A DNA stretch of 64,000 bases from Prochlorothrix hollandica PCC 9006 = CALU 1027 (GCF_000332315.1 NZ_KB235933.1:1303041-1367040), one strand, 5' to 3'. Counted from the first letter of the stretch, positions 18,073-27,147 are shown. The notes: a model not told the origin generated them from the sequence alone. Program-made: numbers and translations.

Positions 18073-21000
18073 CTAGCTTTCGCTCAACAGACCGAGCAAC
18101 TGCTCCGTAGACATCTTGCCGCTCATTTCGGTCCCCTCCAGCAGACTGTCGGCCAAGTCCCGTTTCTGTTGGTGGAGTTCCACGATCTTTTCTTCGATCG
18201 TTCCCTGGGCCACCAACCGATACACCGTCACCGGGCGCTGCTGGCCCATGCGGTGGGCGCGATCGGAGGCTTGATCCTCCACCGCCGGGTTCCACCAGGG
18301 ATCCATGTGGATCACATAATCTGCCGCCGTCAAATTGAGACCCGTTCCCCCCGCCTTGAGGCTGATCAAAAACACCTCCCCTTCCCCAGCCTGGAAGGCC
18401 GTCACCCGCTTCTGCCGTTCTTTGGCAGGGGTACTACCATCGAGATATTGATACTTAACAGATTTCTGATCCAGGTAGTCCCGTAGGATATGGAGATGAT
18501 CAACAAACTGGCTGAAAACCAAGGCTTTATGGTGGTTATCCAGTAACTCCTCCAGCACTTCCCCAAACAGTTGCAGCTTAGCGCTGGGGATGGGACTCGT
18601 CGGCAGCACCAGGCGACTGTTGCAACAGGCCCGCCGCAACTTCATGATTTCCGCCAACACCTGGAGATGCTGGGGACCATTCGCCCCACTGGTATCCGCC
18701 AGTTTTTCCAGGGCTTCCCGCCGTAGCGCTTCATAAAACGCCATTTCTTCCCGGCTGAGTTCCACCTGAAGGGTTACTTCCGTGCGGGAGGGTAATTCCT
18801 GCAAGACCTGGGTTTTAGTGCGGCGCAGAATAAAGGGCTGAATTAACTTTTTCAGTTTCTGACGGGCCGATCGATCCTGGTAGCGTTCAATGGGATTGGC
18901 AAACTTTTGGTTGAAATTATCCAGGGATCCCAAAAGACCGGGGTTAATGAACCGGAACAGGTTCCACAGTTCCCCCAGGTGATTTTCGATGGGGGTGCCC
19001 GTGGTCAAAATCTTAAACTGCCCCTGTAACCCCATGGCCGCCTGCGATCGCTTCGTGGCAAAGTTTTTGATGGCTTGGGCCTCATCCAGGACAATGGTTT
19101 GCCACTCCACCTGGGCCAACATCTCCCCCACATCTTTCTGTTGCAGCAACCCATAGCTACAGACCACCATATCAAAGGGTTGGAGATCGTCCAGGAGTTT
19201 TTGGCGATCGCCCCCCCCCAGATATTGACCCTGCAACGTGGGGGCAAAGCGTTGAGCTTCCGAGAGCCAGTTTAAGCAAACAGAGGTGGGAGCGACGATC
19301 AGGGTCGGTCCAGCGGGGGCACGGGTTAAAACCAAGGCCAACGCCTGGAGGGTCTTGCCCAAGCCCATGTCATCGGCCAAACAAGCCCCCACACCCCAGT
19401 GGGCCAACCGCGCCAACCACTCGAACCCCTCCAGTTGGTAATCCCGCAGTTCCGCTTGCAAGGTGGACGGCAGTTCCGGTCGCAGGTCTTCCATGTCCTT
19501 TAAGCGCTGGATATGGTCTTGCCAAGCGCGATCGGCCTGCACATCCCCCGCCTCTTCCATCAAATCTTCTAGGGCAAAGGCCGCTAGGGGATGGAACCGT
19601 AACCCCTGGCCATCAACTTCCGCAAAAGCACTCAATTCATCCAGCCGTTTACGGAATGAATCCGTTAATGCTAGAAACTGCCCATCATCCATGGCAATGA
19701 AACGACCAGGGCTTTGTTGTAACAGTTGCACCAACTGGCGTAAATCCAACACCAAATCATCACTAACCTGAAGGGTACCACTGGCGGCAAACCAATCCTT
19801 TTGTTGACCAATGCGCAGGTGGAAGCTTTCCCCCCCCACCAGTTTTTTGATCTTAAAGGTTTGGCCCTCAGGCCACTCCACCACCACCTGGTCTCCCAGG
19901 CTTTGCAGTTCCGTCAGCAGTTCCAGGCAGTCCTCCGCCTCATCCACCATCCATTCCCCGTCCTGCTCCAGCTCCGAGTTCAAGTGGGGACAGGCAATCC
20001 GTACCCCCTGGCTCAATTGTTCTTCGATCGCCAAGGATCGGGTTGTTTGCAGCCGTTCCCCTTCCACATCCGCCACCACCGTTTCCCCTCCCCGTCCCGG
20101 TCGGTAGTAGGGTCCCCCGGAGCCAAAGGGCCGCACCAACAGAGCCGCCTTCAGCCCTGCCCCCGCCGGTAATAAATGCACCAAAGGCGTGGCAATGGAC
20201 TCTACCTCCCGCGCCCCCGCCATATCTCCGCCAATGTCCGACTGCACCGTTACCAGGCCAGAAATGGCACTAATGGCCGACAACACCTGTTCCTGGGCCA
20301 CTGTCGGCACCCGCAAATGGTTATCGTTCCCCAAGATACGGGCAATATTATGGTGTTCTTCCTTCAGGGCAAATACCACGATGCGGGTGGGGGTTTCCTT
20401 AACAATCACCAGGTTTTGCTCCCCCGGCATATCGATTTCGGGATGCAGTTCCAAGTTGAGCCAGCCCTCCTCCACCTTCCTCACCCGCACTTCCGGTTCC
20501 CCCTGGACAATGTCCACCCGAACCGTGGGGGTATCTTCCCAAAACACCAGGGGATGGCCCACTAAGGCCACGATCGCCATCTCATTGAACACGTAACTCG
20601 TGGATCCGTAGTAACTAGTCCGATATTCCTGTTCCAAACAGTTACAAACCTGGAGATCCTGAGCTGTTAAATAGTCAAATTCGATCGTATTTTCCTTAAG
20701 GCGTTTCACAGCAATATTCCGGCCCCGGCTCCAGGAACCCTTGGCGGATGCTTTTTGTTCCTTGGGGGTCAGGCTATAGGTGTTTTTGTAGAGTTTGAGA
20801 AACCAAGCAATGCGCCGTTCTTTGTTTTCCGTGGAGCTATCAGAGACCGCTGGGGGGGTATGTAGCCCAATCAAAGCCTTAAGGCGTAATTGCCAGGTTT
20901 CCTGGGGTTCTAGTAGCTCAACCAGGGGTTTAATACCCCGTTGCTGATGAAACGCCTGGGCCTTTTTACCCCAGGGCGATGGGCCAGTTTGGCATTGGGC

Positions 21001-22305
21001 CAGGAACGCGGCAGACTCCATGGCCAGCCAGTGGTACCCCTGGGTTTCAACACTGCTGCATAACTTACGAGCCGTGTCACTGAAGGCTGGAACCTTGTCC
21101 CGGCTCACCCAAGCGATAAAGATTAAACACCAGACTTGTTGCACCGGATAACTGGAGCGCTGGAAACTCTGGAGACTGGCTTCTAAGGTTTTTTGGAGAT
21201 TGACATTGCCCTCGCGCACCTGGGCCACCAGTTCTAGCATGGAATAAACACCATCTAGGGCAGACGTAAGGCTACTGGCTTGGTTACTGGCATAAAGGGT
21301 GGCTTGGTGCAGGTTAGGCGCTGAACCCTCCTTGAGAAGGGCTAAAACATAGAACAAGCCTTCAATGTCATCAAAATAGAGGCGGCGCTTTTTACTCTGG
21401 CGCTTGAGGAAACCCATGGCCTGCTGGTAATGCTGGAGCGCTGCGGTGTAGTCTCCCCCCAAGAGGCTGAAGTGACCTTGGGTTAAGGCGCTCAGGAGGG
21501 GATCGGCGGTTTGATACTGGGCCAGGATGCGATCGACATTATCCCAATCCCCCCGCAGCATCAAATGGGCCACCAGATGCCGCCGCACCGCACTCGTACA
21601 GCCGGGATGGTCGTTCAGACAATCCTGCACCAGGGCTGGAAAGAGTTCAGGGTGAGGTTTGAGGGTTTGCAGGGCGTGGGCTAAAAAGGCCGTGACCGCT
21701 TCGGTATAAAGGCGGGGATCAAGCTGGGAGAGCCAGGAGGCATCAAAGGGGTTACTGAGAATTTCCATGAGGGCTTCCCCCAGGCTGGAGATAAACCGCC
21801 CATAGGAATAGCGAATATAGTTATCCCAAGTACCCTGAACCTTATCAATATCCCCCTGGTAAAACGCGATCCGAATTTCCCGAAGCAGTTCCTCTTTTTT
21901 GGAGAAATGGATCATGCCCCCGCCCCAACTGGTGTTGAGGGGTTGTCGGGCATGGACAATTTTAGCCATGCGATCGAAGTTGCCCTGGGTGACCGCATCC
22001 CGGCTCGCAATTTCGATCAGTTGCACATGGCAGCGGTAACCTTTAACCGTGGAGCCAGACACCAGACCCATGCGCATAAACCGCTGCATCCACTGATCAA
22101 GCTGGATAATGGATAGGGGTTTACGGTTTTGATCTTTAATACCCAAATCCGTTACACATTTGAGTAATGTTTTAGTCTGAATCGTTTGATAAATAACCGA
22201 CAGTAATTGGATAAATTGTTGTTCAGCCGCCGGTAGGGTTTGATAACTTTCCAAGGGCGACGGTTGGGAGTAATTAATATCAGAGGTCTCAAGTCGTTTA
22301 GCCAT
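18073..22305 (-). CDS. SNF2/SWI2-family DNA-dependent ATPase, 1410 aa
   Basis: The C-terminal 450 residues are a complete SNF2 motor: LRDYQLEGFEWLARL, Walker A DDMGLGKT (about residue 984), DEAQAIKN (about 1072), TGTPIENHLGELW, VFSQFVDHL and QASDRAHRMGQ (about 1347). Such proteins translocate on double-stranded DNA to displace proteins or aid repair and transcription. The 900 N-terminal residues look largely helical, with TPR-like stretches at about 230-420 (LLGGDYTAALQHYQQAMGF), and match no domain I can name. Long single-gene SNF2 proteins of this type occur across cyanobacteria. It is monocistronic, with its own terminator at 17932. Confidence 0.9.
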   Translation of the reverse strand: MAKRLETSDINYSQPSPLESYQTLPAAEQQFIQLLSVIYQTIQTKTLLKCVTDLGIKDQNRKPLSIIQLDQWMQRFMRMGLVSGSTVKGYRCHVQLIEIASRDAVTQGNFDRMAKIVHARQPLNTSWGGGMIHFSKKEELLREIRIAFYQGDIDKVQGTWDNYIRYSYGRFISSLGEALMEILSNPFDASWLSQLDPRLYTEAVTAFLAHALQTLKPHPELFPALVQDCLNDHPGCTSAVRRHLVAHLMLRGDWDNVDRILAQYQTADPLLSALTQGHFSLLGGDYTAALQHYQQAMGFLKRQSKKRRLYFDDIEGLFYVLALLKEGSAPNLHQATLYASNQASSLTSALDGVYSMLELVAQVREGNVNLQKTLEASLQSFQRSSYPVQQVWCLIFIAWVSRDKVPAFSDTARKLCSSVETQGYHWLAMESAAFLAQCQTGPSPWGKKAQAFHQQRGIKPLVELLEPQETWQLRLKALIGLHTPPAVSDSSTENKERRIAWFLKLYKNTYSLTPKEQKASAKGSWSRGRNIAVKRLKENTIEFDYLTAQDLQVCNCLEQEYRTSYYGSTSYVFNEMAIVALVGHPLVFWEDTPTVRVDIVQGEPEVRVRKVEEGWLNLELHPEIDMPGEQNLVIVKETPTRIVVFALKEEHHNIARILGNDNHLRVPTVAQEQVLSAISAISGLVTVQSDIGGDMAGAREVESIATPLVHLLPAGAGLKAALLVRPFGSGGPYYRPGRGGETVVADVEGERLQTTRSLAIEEQLSQGVRIACPHLNSELEQDGEWMVDEAEDCLELLTELQSLGDQVVVEWPEGQTFKIKKLVGGESFHLRIGQQKDWFAASGTLQVSDDLVLDLRQLVQLLQQSPGRFIAMDDGQFLALTDSFRKRLDELSAFAEVDGQGLRFHPLAAFALEDLMEEAGDVQADRAWQDHIQRLKDMEDLRPELPSTLQAELRDYQLEGFEWLARLAHWGVGACLADDMGLGKTLQALALVLTRAPAGPTLIVAPTSVCLNWLSEAQRFAPTLQGQYLGGGDRQKLLDDLQPFDMVVCSYGLLQQKDVGEMLAQVEWQTIVLDEAQAIKNFATKRSQAAMGLQGQFKILTTGTPIENHLGELWNLFRFINPGLLGSLDNFNQKFANPIERYQDRSARQKLKKLIQPFILRRTKTQVLQELPSRTEVTLQVELSREEMAFYEALRREALEKLADTSGANGPQHLQVLAEIMKLRRACCNSRLVLPTSPIPSAKLQLFGEVLEELLDNHHKALVFSQFVDHLHILRDYLDQKSVKYQYLDGSTPAKERQKRVTAFQAGEGEVFLISLKAGGTGLNLTAADYVIHMDPWWNPAVEDQASDRAHRMGQQRPVTVYRLVAQGTIEEKIVELHQQKRDLADSLLEGTEMSGKMSTEQLLGLLSES

Positions 22306-22348
22306 AGGATTACAACGATGGGGATTAACATAAACGTTCAGAGGAAGG

Positions 22349-22425
22349 GTATCAACTTAAGCCGGGGTAGTGGGGCGCTCCGCACCCCGCTGTCCCGTTA
22401 ATCTTGTCCCGCTTTAAGCGATAAC
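22349..22425. repeat. REP-like copy D5
   Basis: GGTATCAACTTAAGCCGGGG, hairpin GGGGCGCTCCGCACCCC, then TCCCGTTAATCTTGTCCCGC. Same family as D1 and D3. It lies 44 bp upstream of the SNF2 start and next to MITE A2. Confidence 0.7.
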
Positions 22426-22437
22426 CCCAGAGGAATA

Positions 22438-22532
22438 CAGCAATCCTAAATCAGTTGTAAGGATCTCGATGGCTGAAACCCTTGGGGTGGTGTGCGCCCG
22501 GAGCACACCACACGACCCATTGCGGACTGCTG
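22438..22532 (+). mobile_element. MITE family A, copy A2
   Basis: A 95-bp element with CAGCAATCCTAAAT and ATTGCGGACTGCTG ends, flanked by TA (22436-22437 and 22533-22534). The right end has one or two changes from consensus. It lies just downstream of gcvH. Confidence 0.8.
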
Positions 22533-22547
22533 TAGCTGCCAATCTTG

Positions 22548-22934
22548 TTAGCCGCCCACCTTGGCACGATAGTCGTCAGCCCCCATGAGGTGGGCTAAAT
22601 CGGGATCCGTGCCACAGCGGACTTTGAGGAGCCATCCTTGGCCATAGGGATCGGCTTGGAGGGAGTCTGGTGCTTCGATCGCCGCTTCATTGCGTTCCAC
22701 CACCTCCCCAGACACCGGGGCATAGAGTTCCCCCACCGCCTTCACCGATTCCACATCCCCAAATTTTTCGCCCTGGGTTAGGGTGCTGCCCACCTCTGGC
22801 AAATCCACAAACACCAAATCCCCCAGTTCCTGAATGGCAAAGGCCGTGATACCAATGGTGGCCATATCACCATTTAAGTGGAGGTACTCATGACTGTCGG
22901 CGTATTTCAATGACTGCGGATAGTCCAGGGCCAT
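22548..22934 (-). CDS. gcvH: Glycine cleavage system H protein
   Basis: This is the lipoyl carrier that shuttles the aminomethyl group between P, T and L proteins of glycine decarboxylase. The 128-aa protein has the family layout with ITAFAIQELGDLVFVDLPEV and the lipoylated lysine in the GDVESVKAVGELYAPVSGEV region (VESVKA), then PYGQGWLLKV. ATG 22934 (MALDYPQSL) gives the normal length. The frame stays open far upstream only because the 14-bp repeat at 22968-23083 lacks stops. The lipoyl donor could be supplied through LipB (58588). No gcvP or gcvT is adjacent. Confidence 0.96.
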   Translation of the reverse strand: MALDYPQSLKYADSHEYLHLNGDMATIGITAFAIQELGDLVFVDLPEVGSTLTQGEKFGDVESVKAVGELYAPVSGEVVERNEAAIEAPDSLQADPYGQGWLLKVRCGTDPDLAHLMGADDYRAKVGG

Positions 22935-22967
22935 GGTTCGTGCTCCTTGAGGTTTGGGTGAAATAGT

Positions 22968-23083
22968 TTGCGTGAAACAGTTTGCGTGAAACGGTTTGCG
23001 TGAAACGGTTTGCGTGAAACGGTTTGCGTGAAACGGTTTGGGTGAAACGGTTTGGGTGAAACGGTTTGGGTGAAACTGGAATT
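22968..23083. repeat. 14-bp tandem repeat upstream of gcvH
   Basis: About eight units of GTTTGCGTGAAACG, with the last three changed to GTTTGGGTGAAACG. It begins about 35 bp before the gcvH start codon, so it occupies the likely promoter or leader region. The 431-bp gap to the next gene contains no other feature I can support. Confidence 0.75.
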
Positions 23084-23365
23084 GTGCATTGGAATTAGCC
23101 TTTGATCTTACACCCCTCGCAGCCCGGACTCCATGGCTGTCTGGTTTAGCATCCTCTGGACTTCCGGGGTAACGGGGGGCAGCGGGCCACTGGCTAGACC
23201 TGTGACCCCATTGGTTGGACAATGGGACAGGGTCTGGGACTCCCCCAATACAGGACTGCTGGCAGAGGATACCAAAGAGCAGCGGCAGGGGAGGGGCGAT
23301 CGAGGACCCACCGCCTTGGGCCTGACTGACTTGGGCCTGCATTCATTTAGGGAGTCACAAAACCG

Positions 23366-24004
23366 TTGGGTGTAGAACTGCGCAGTTACGTTTATCTCGA
23401 TCGGCTCCAAGCCCAACATGCCGCTTACATTGGCACCGTCTCCTTGGGTTTCTTGCCCTTGCCGGGGGATGCCTCTCTCTGGGTTGAGATTTCCCCAGGG
23501 GTGGAGATCAACCGCATCACGGATGTGGCCCTGAAGGCGGCGGATGTGCGGCCCGGTGTCTTGTTTATCGAACGGCTCTATGGCCTGCTAGAAATTCACG
23601 CCTCTCGCCAAGGGGAAGTGCAGGCCGCAGGGCGGGCTATTTTAGAAGTCTTGGGGGTCGATCAGAAGGACTCCCTCAAACCCCAGGTGGTATCCAGCCA
23701 GATTATTCGGAATTTAGACCCCCACCACGTCCAGTTAATCAACCGCAACCGCCGAGGCCAAATGATTATGGCAGGGCAAACCCTCTATGTGCTGGAGGTT
23801 CAACCAGCAGCCTATGCCTCCTTAGCGGCCAATGAAGCCGAAAAAGCGGCCTTAATTAATATTTTGCAAGTTACATCGGTGGGGAGTTTTGGGCGGCTCT
23901 ACTTGGGGGGAGCAGAGCAGGATATTTTGGCGGCATCGGCAGCGGCCCTAGAGGCGTTGGAGTATGTCCATGGGCGAGCACCAGGGGAGCACTCCAAGGA
24001 ATAG
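23366..24004 (+). CDS. BMC-like (microcompartment shell domain) protein
   Basis: The 212-aa protein looks like two related alpha/beta halves. The first (residues about 20-95) includes [21 protein letters not shown]. The second (about 105-205) ends [20 protein letters not shown] then [10 protein letters not shown], which closely resembles the C-terminal part of BMC shell domains. Proteins of this kind are found in cyanobacteria outside the main carboxysome operon; a shell or shell-like assembly role is inferred. The only start in the open frame (stop at 23348) is TTG 23366. No carboxysome genes are in the window, so the assignment is moderate. Confidence 0.6.
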   Translation: MGVELRSYVYLDRLQAQHAAYIGTVSLGFLPLPGDASLWVEISPGVEINRITDVALKAADVRPGVLFIERLYGLLEIHASRQGEVQAAGRAILEVLGVDQKDSLKPQVVSSQIIRNLDPHHVQLINRNRRGQMIMAGQTLYVLEVQPAAYASLAANEAEKAALINILQVTSVGSFGRLYLGGAEQDILAASAAALEALEYVHGRAPGEHSKE

Positions 24005-24103
24005 GCTCCCCTGGGTTAAAGTCCTCTGGATCCTCTTCTCCCTGGGGAGAATGCGCTCCGGTTCCCGTCCTGGTCGCTACGGTATACCCCCGCGTCTCCT
24101 GTT

Positions 24104-24202
24104 GGGCACCTCGATTAATTGGGTTGGGCCGCTTCGCCGCCCGCCACAACCCTGATTGTTACGGGGGTCACTGGGCGAAAATTTAGATTTTTCGAGGTGC
24201 CC
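24104..24202 (-). mobile_element. MITE family B, copy B1
   Basis: A 99-bp element with ends GGGCACCTCGA and TCGAGGTGCCC, flanked by TGTT on both sides (a 4-bp target duplication). The internal AATTGGGTTGGGCCGCTTCG and TTACGGGGGTCACTGGGCG match B2 in reverse orientation. Confidence 0.85.
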
Positions 24203-24325
24203 TGTTCTAAGTAAGCAGGGGAAAATAAACAGGGTTAAAAACGGCTGTAACCCTAACTCTGCCGTCATCTCTCCCTCGGATTAATTATCCTGACCTACTT
24301 AGGTGACGAATACCCGATTTTAGTA

Positions 24326-24424
24326 CAGCAACCCTAAATCAGTTGTAGGCATCTCGATGGCTGAAACCCTTGGTGTGGTGTGCCCCCTCCGGGGACACAC
24401 TACACGACCTATTTAGGACTGCTG
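24326..24424 (+). mobile_element. MITE family A, copy A3 (abuts mscS start codon)
   Basis: A 99-bp element with CAGCAACCCTAAAT and ATTTAGGACTGCTG ends. The left TA is 24324-24325 and the right TA is 24425-24426. The A of the right TA is the first base of the ATG start codon at 24426, so the element forms the whole immediate leader of the channel gene. Confidence 0.85.
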
Positions 24425-24425
24425 T

Positions 24426-25907
24426 ATGCTGACCTTAATCGCAGAGTTATGGCTTGCTTGTATGGAGTTATTCACTAGAACTCTCTTCAAAATCGGTACG
24501 ACTGACATTTCTTTTGCCTTTTTAGTAACAATTCTTCTCTGCTTCATTGGCATTGTTATTTTTTGTCGGCTCATTAAGCATGTCCTTAAGCAATACCTTT
24601 TGGTGCATTTAGGCATTGATGAGGGTAACCGTGAGGCCATCTCCACCATTGTTAGCTATGCCCTGGGTACCCTTGCCTTTATCTTTTTTATGCAGGTGGC
24701 GGGCTTTAATTTTGCGTCTCTGGCCGTGCTGGCGGGAGCCTTGGGGGTGGGAATTGACTTTGGGTTACAGGACTTTTCCAGGGATTTTATTGGGGGGTTA
24801 ACCCTGTTGTTGGAGCGCAATATTAAGGTGGGGGACTTTGTGGAAATGGGGATGGAGGCTGAAGGGCGGAAGATGCAGGGAACCATTAGAACAATTTCCC
24901 TACGATCGGCCACCATCCAAACCCGCAACGGAGCCAATCTGATTGTGCCCAACAATCGCCTGGTGGAGTTTCCGGTGCTGAACTGGGGCACCCAGGGAAC
25001 CCCAGCCCGCATTATTCTACCGGTGCAGGTGGCGCGGGAGAATGATTTGGTGAAAACGACGGAAGTCTTGCTGAATGTGGCCTGTTTACAGCCAGAAGTC
25101 CTGAGCAGTCCCTCACCTCGAGTTTGTTTTATTGGGGTAGAAGAAGATTTTCACCAACTGGAACTCCATGCCTGGATTAACCACATGCGGGCAGAAGAGT
25201 ACATTCGCAGCCAACTTTATTTTGCGATCGAATACCATTTCCGCCAACAGGATATCCACTTCCAGCCCTCTTACCAGGAAATGATTGTTGCCCTGGAACC
25301 ATCGGAGTTTATTGATCCCTTGGCCACCGATCGCAACCGGGAATTAAGCCGTCGTCACCTGCGCTTAAACCCCCTCCAAAAATTGCGCACGCGACCCTTG
25401 GGCATTAGTGACTTTCTCCGGCAGATTAAATATTTTGACTGTTTAGATGATTTAGAAATTCGTCAACTCTTGGAAACTGGTTACCGGCGGCGCTTAAGCA
25501 ACCAGGAAATTCTATTTCGGGAAGGGGATGTGGGCAATGCCTTTTATATTGTGCTGGAAGGACAAGTAGAAGTGGTGGTGGAAACCCTAGCTAAACAATT
25601 GTCAGTCCTCCAGAGCGGTCACTTTTTTGGGGAGTTATCCCTAATGTTGGGTATTCCCCGATCGGCCACGGTGCGGGCCTTAGAAGACACGGTGCTGTTT
25701 GCCATTGATCACCTCGGCTTTCAGAAGTTACTGCACCGATCGCCCAAATTTTATGATTTGCTCATTGAAGGCATGGAAAAGCACCAGGAGGAAGTGGCGG
25801 AACGCCAACAGGAAATGCGAGCTTTGGGCTTAATTCGCCAGGATGAAGATGAGTCTAACCCGGTGGATTGGGCGCGGAAACGGCTGAAGCAGTTGTTTGC
25901 CCTCTAG
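24426..25907 (+). CDS. MscS channel with C-terminal cyclic-nucleotide-binding domain
   Basis: The 493-aa protein has three N-terminal membrane segments, then the MscS core: ALGVGIDFGLQDFSRDFIGG (pore helix), IKVGDFVEMG, GTIRTISLRSATIQTRNGAN and LIVPNNRLVEFPVLNWG. After the cytosolic vestibule a cyclic-nucleotide-binding domain follows (about residues 340-465), with FREGDVGNAFYIVLEGQVEV and the phosphate-binding cassette HFFGELSLMLGIPRSATV, including the conserved Glu and Arg. Such fusions are bacterial CNG-type channels, where nucleotide rather than tension may gate the pore. The start codon abuts MITE A3, and no ribosome-binding site outside the element is available. An original start slightly further in is possible. 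Confidence 0.9.
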   Translation: MLTLIAELWLACMELFTRTLFKIGTTDISFAFLVTILLCFIGIVIFCRLIKHVLKQYLLVHLGIDEGNREAISTIVSYALGTLAFIFFMQVAGFNFASLAVLAGALGVGIDFGLQDFSRDFIGGLTLLLERNIKVGDFVEMGMEAEGRKMQGTIRTISLRSATIQTRNGANLIVPNNRLVEFPVLNWGTQGTPARIILPVQVARENDLVKTTEVLLNVACLQPEVLSSPSPRVCFIGVEEDFHQLELHAWINHMRAEEYIRSQLYFAIEYHFRQQDIHFQPSYQEMIVALEPSEFIDPLATDRNRELSRRHLRLNPLQKLRTRPLGISDFLRQIKYFDCLDDLEIRQLLETGYRRRLSNQEILFREGDVGNAFYIVLEGQVEVVVETLAKQLSVLQSGHFFGELSLMLGIPRSATVRALEDTVLFAIDHLGFQKLLHRSPKFYDLLIEGMEKHQEEVAERQQEMRALGLIRQDEDESNPVDWARKRLKQLFAL

Positions 25908-25954
25908 CGATCGAGGGCGGTTCTGGGTTTACTTCCTGGGGTTACTTTCTGGGG

Positions 25955-26122
25955 TTACTTAAAACCGGTTTTTTTGGAGGCCGATCGCGTGGCCCGCATC
26001 AGATCCTGTTGCCGCCGCCGATCGCGCCAATCCGCCGCCGTTAAATAGGCCACACTGCCCGTCAACACCACCATTAACCCCAGGGCCAGGGTTGCCAAAA
26101 CCGTTGCCACAGAAAAATCCAT
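25955..26122 (-). CDS. Small single-span membrane protein (55 aa)
   Basis: ATG 26122 opens a 55-codon frame ending TAA at 25955. Residues 4-29 form one strong membrane segment (VATVLATLALGLMVVLTGSV), followed by a basic tail (DWRDRRRQQ, RATRSASKKTGFK). This shape is typical of small photosystem, cytochrome b6f or NDH-1 subunits, but I cannot name it. It lies on the same strand as petN, and the two genes may once have been closer: the sequence just upstream of this gene repeats the petN 3' end (14 bp, see findings). Confidence 0.6.
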   Translation of the reverse strand: MDFSVATVLATLALGLMVVLTGSVAYLTAADWRDRRRQQDLMRATRSASKKTGFK

Positions 26123-26154
26123 CGTTTTATCCTTAACCCAATGCTATTAGTGTA

Positions 26155-26253
26155 CAGCAACCCTAAATCGGTTGTAGGCATCTCGATAGCTGAAACCTTT
26201 GGTGTGGTTTGCCCCCTCCGGGGGCACACCATACGACCCATTTAGGACTGCTG
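26155..26253 (+). mobile_element. MITE family A, copy A4
   Basis: A 99-bp element with CAGCAACCCTAAAT and ATTTAGGACTGCTG ends and TA on both sides (26153-26154 and 26254-26255). The interior has the GTGTGGTTTGCCCCCTCCGG hairpin arm shared by A3, A4 and A8. Confidence 0.85.
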
Positions 26254-26343
26254 TACAACTTGGCAATCCCCCCCCATCCCCGACGGGAGGTTCCGGCCAT
26301 AAAAAAAGCGCACCCTGTGCGCCCCATAGCAGTGGTTTGGCCA

Positions 26344-26398
26344 TAACCGTAAGAATTGGGCCATAACCGTAAGAATTGGGCCATAACCGTAAGAATGG
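26344..26398. repeat. 20-bp tandem repeat, three units
   Basis: Three head-to-tail copies of CCATAACCGTAAGAATTGGG (the last one partial) between MITE A4 and repeat R2. Confidence 0.7.
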
Positions 26399-26440
26399 AA
26401 TAGCACTAACGCGATCGGGTAGTGCTCACTGCAATCTGCT

Positions 26441-26669
26441 TGACTGACCAAACCTCTGAAAGGCTCAACCCAACCTACGGTTTCGAGGTTTTCATGGCGT
26501 AGGTTGGGTAGAGCCTTGCGAAACCCAACGAGAAACCTGGCAATAGGCAGAGTTTTGGGCGATCGCCCCAGTCCCTTGTTGGGTTTCGCCCGATAGGTCG
26601 GGGCGGTGTGCCTGGGGTCTTGGGCAGCTCAACCCAACCTACAGCGCTACAACGCCTGACAAAAAATTC
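26441..26669. repeat. Dispersed repeat R2
   Basis: Begins TGACTGACC, contains two GTAGGTTGGGT/ACCCAACCTAC palindromic cores with CGAAACCCAAC arms, and ends near CCTGACAAAAA. A long-form relative of R1, similar to R3, R4 and R5. Confidence 0.65.
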
Positions 26670-26793
26670 TGCATTGGGCGCAGAAACCCCAGCCCTACCC
26701 GGTTTTGGTTGATGTAGGGGTCAGGAAACCTGACCCTGCCGGGGGTGTGGGGTTCTGGTCGGCATTGGGCGGGGAAACCCCGCCCCTACTCCG

Positions 26794-26898
26794 CTAGAAC
26801 CCAATGCTATTGTCTCCATTCCGTGCCCAAACCACCAAGGAAATGGAAAAGGTAAACACGGCCAATAAAGCAGCCCAACCCAGTGCCAAAATATCCAT
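26794..26898 (-). CDS. petN: Cytochrome b6f complex subunit VIII (PetN)
   Basis: A 34-codon gene. The product begins [20 protein letters not shown] and continues LVVWARNG, matching PetN, a single-span peptide that stabilises the cytochrome b6f complex in thylakoids. Conserved features seen: MDI..LGW start, FTFS in the membrane span and LVVW.RNG at the stromal end. The C-terminal DNSIGF tail is slightly longer than usual (29-33 aa is common). The gene is easily missed because of its size. It lies between repeats R2 and B2. Partners encoded here include plastocyanin (57980), the electron acceptor of the complex. Confidence 0.88.
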   Translation of the reverse strand: MDILALGWAALLAVFTFSISLVVWARNGDNSIGF

Positions 26899-26948
26899 AA
26901 ATTCAAATCTTTTGTTATTGTGCAGTTGATCAAACCATCAGAATGACA

Positions 26949-27046
26949 GGGCACCTCGAAAAATCTAAATTTCGCCCAGTGACCCCCGTAAGAATTAGGG
27001 TTGTGGCGAGCGGCGAAGCCGTCCAACCCAATTAATCGAGGTGCCC
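26949..27046 (+). mobile_element. MITE family B, copy B2
   Basis: A 98-bp element with GGGCACCTCGA and TCGAGGTGCCC ends. Flanks are GACA and TACA, so the 4-bp duplication has one mismatch. Its right end directly abuts the TA of MITE A5. Confidence 0.8.
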
Positions 27047-27048
27047 TA

Positions 27049-27147
27049 CAGCAATCGTCCATCAGTTGTCAGGATCTCGATGGCTAAAACCCTTGGTGTG
27101 GTTTGCGCCCGGAGGTCACACACCACACAACCCATCTCCGACTGCTG
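27049..27147 (+). mobile_element. MITE family A, degenerate copy A5
   Basis: A 99-bp element whose left end CAGCAATCGTCCATC and right end CTCCGACTGCTG have drifted. TA is present on the left (27047-27048) but is GA on the right. The interior keeps CAGGATCTCGATGGCTAAAA. 27148-27431 holds nothing I can support. Confidence 0.65.

Noticed and set aside
22935-23342. Long N-terminal extension of gcvH
   Set aside because: It is mostly translated 14-bp tandem repeat (period 14 residues). GcvH of normal length starts at 22934.
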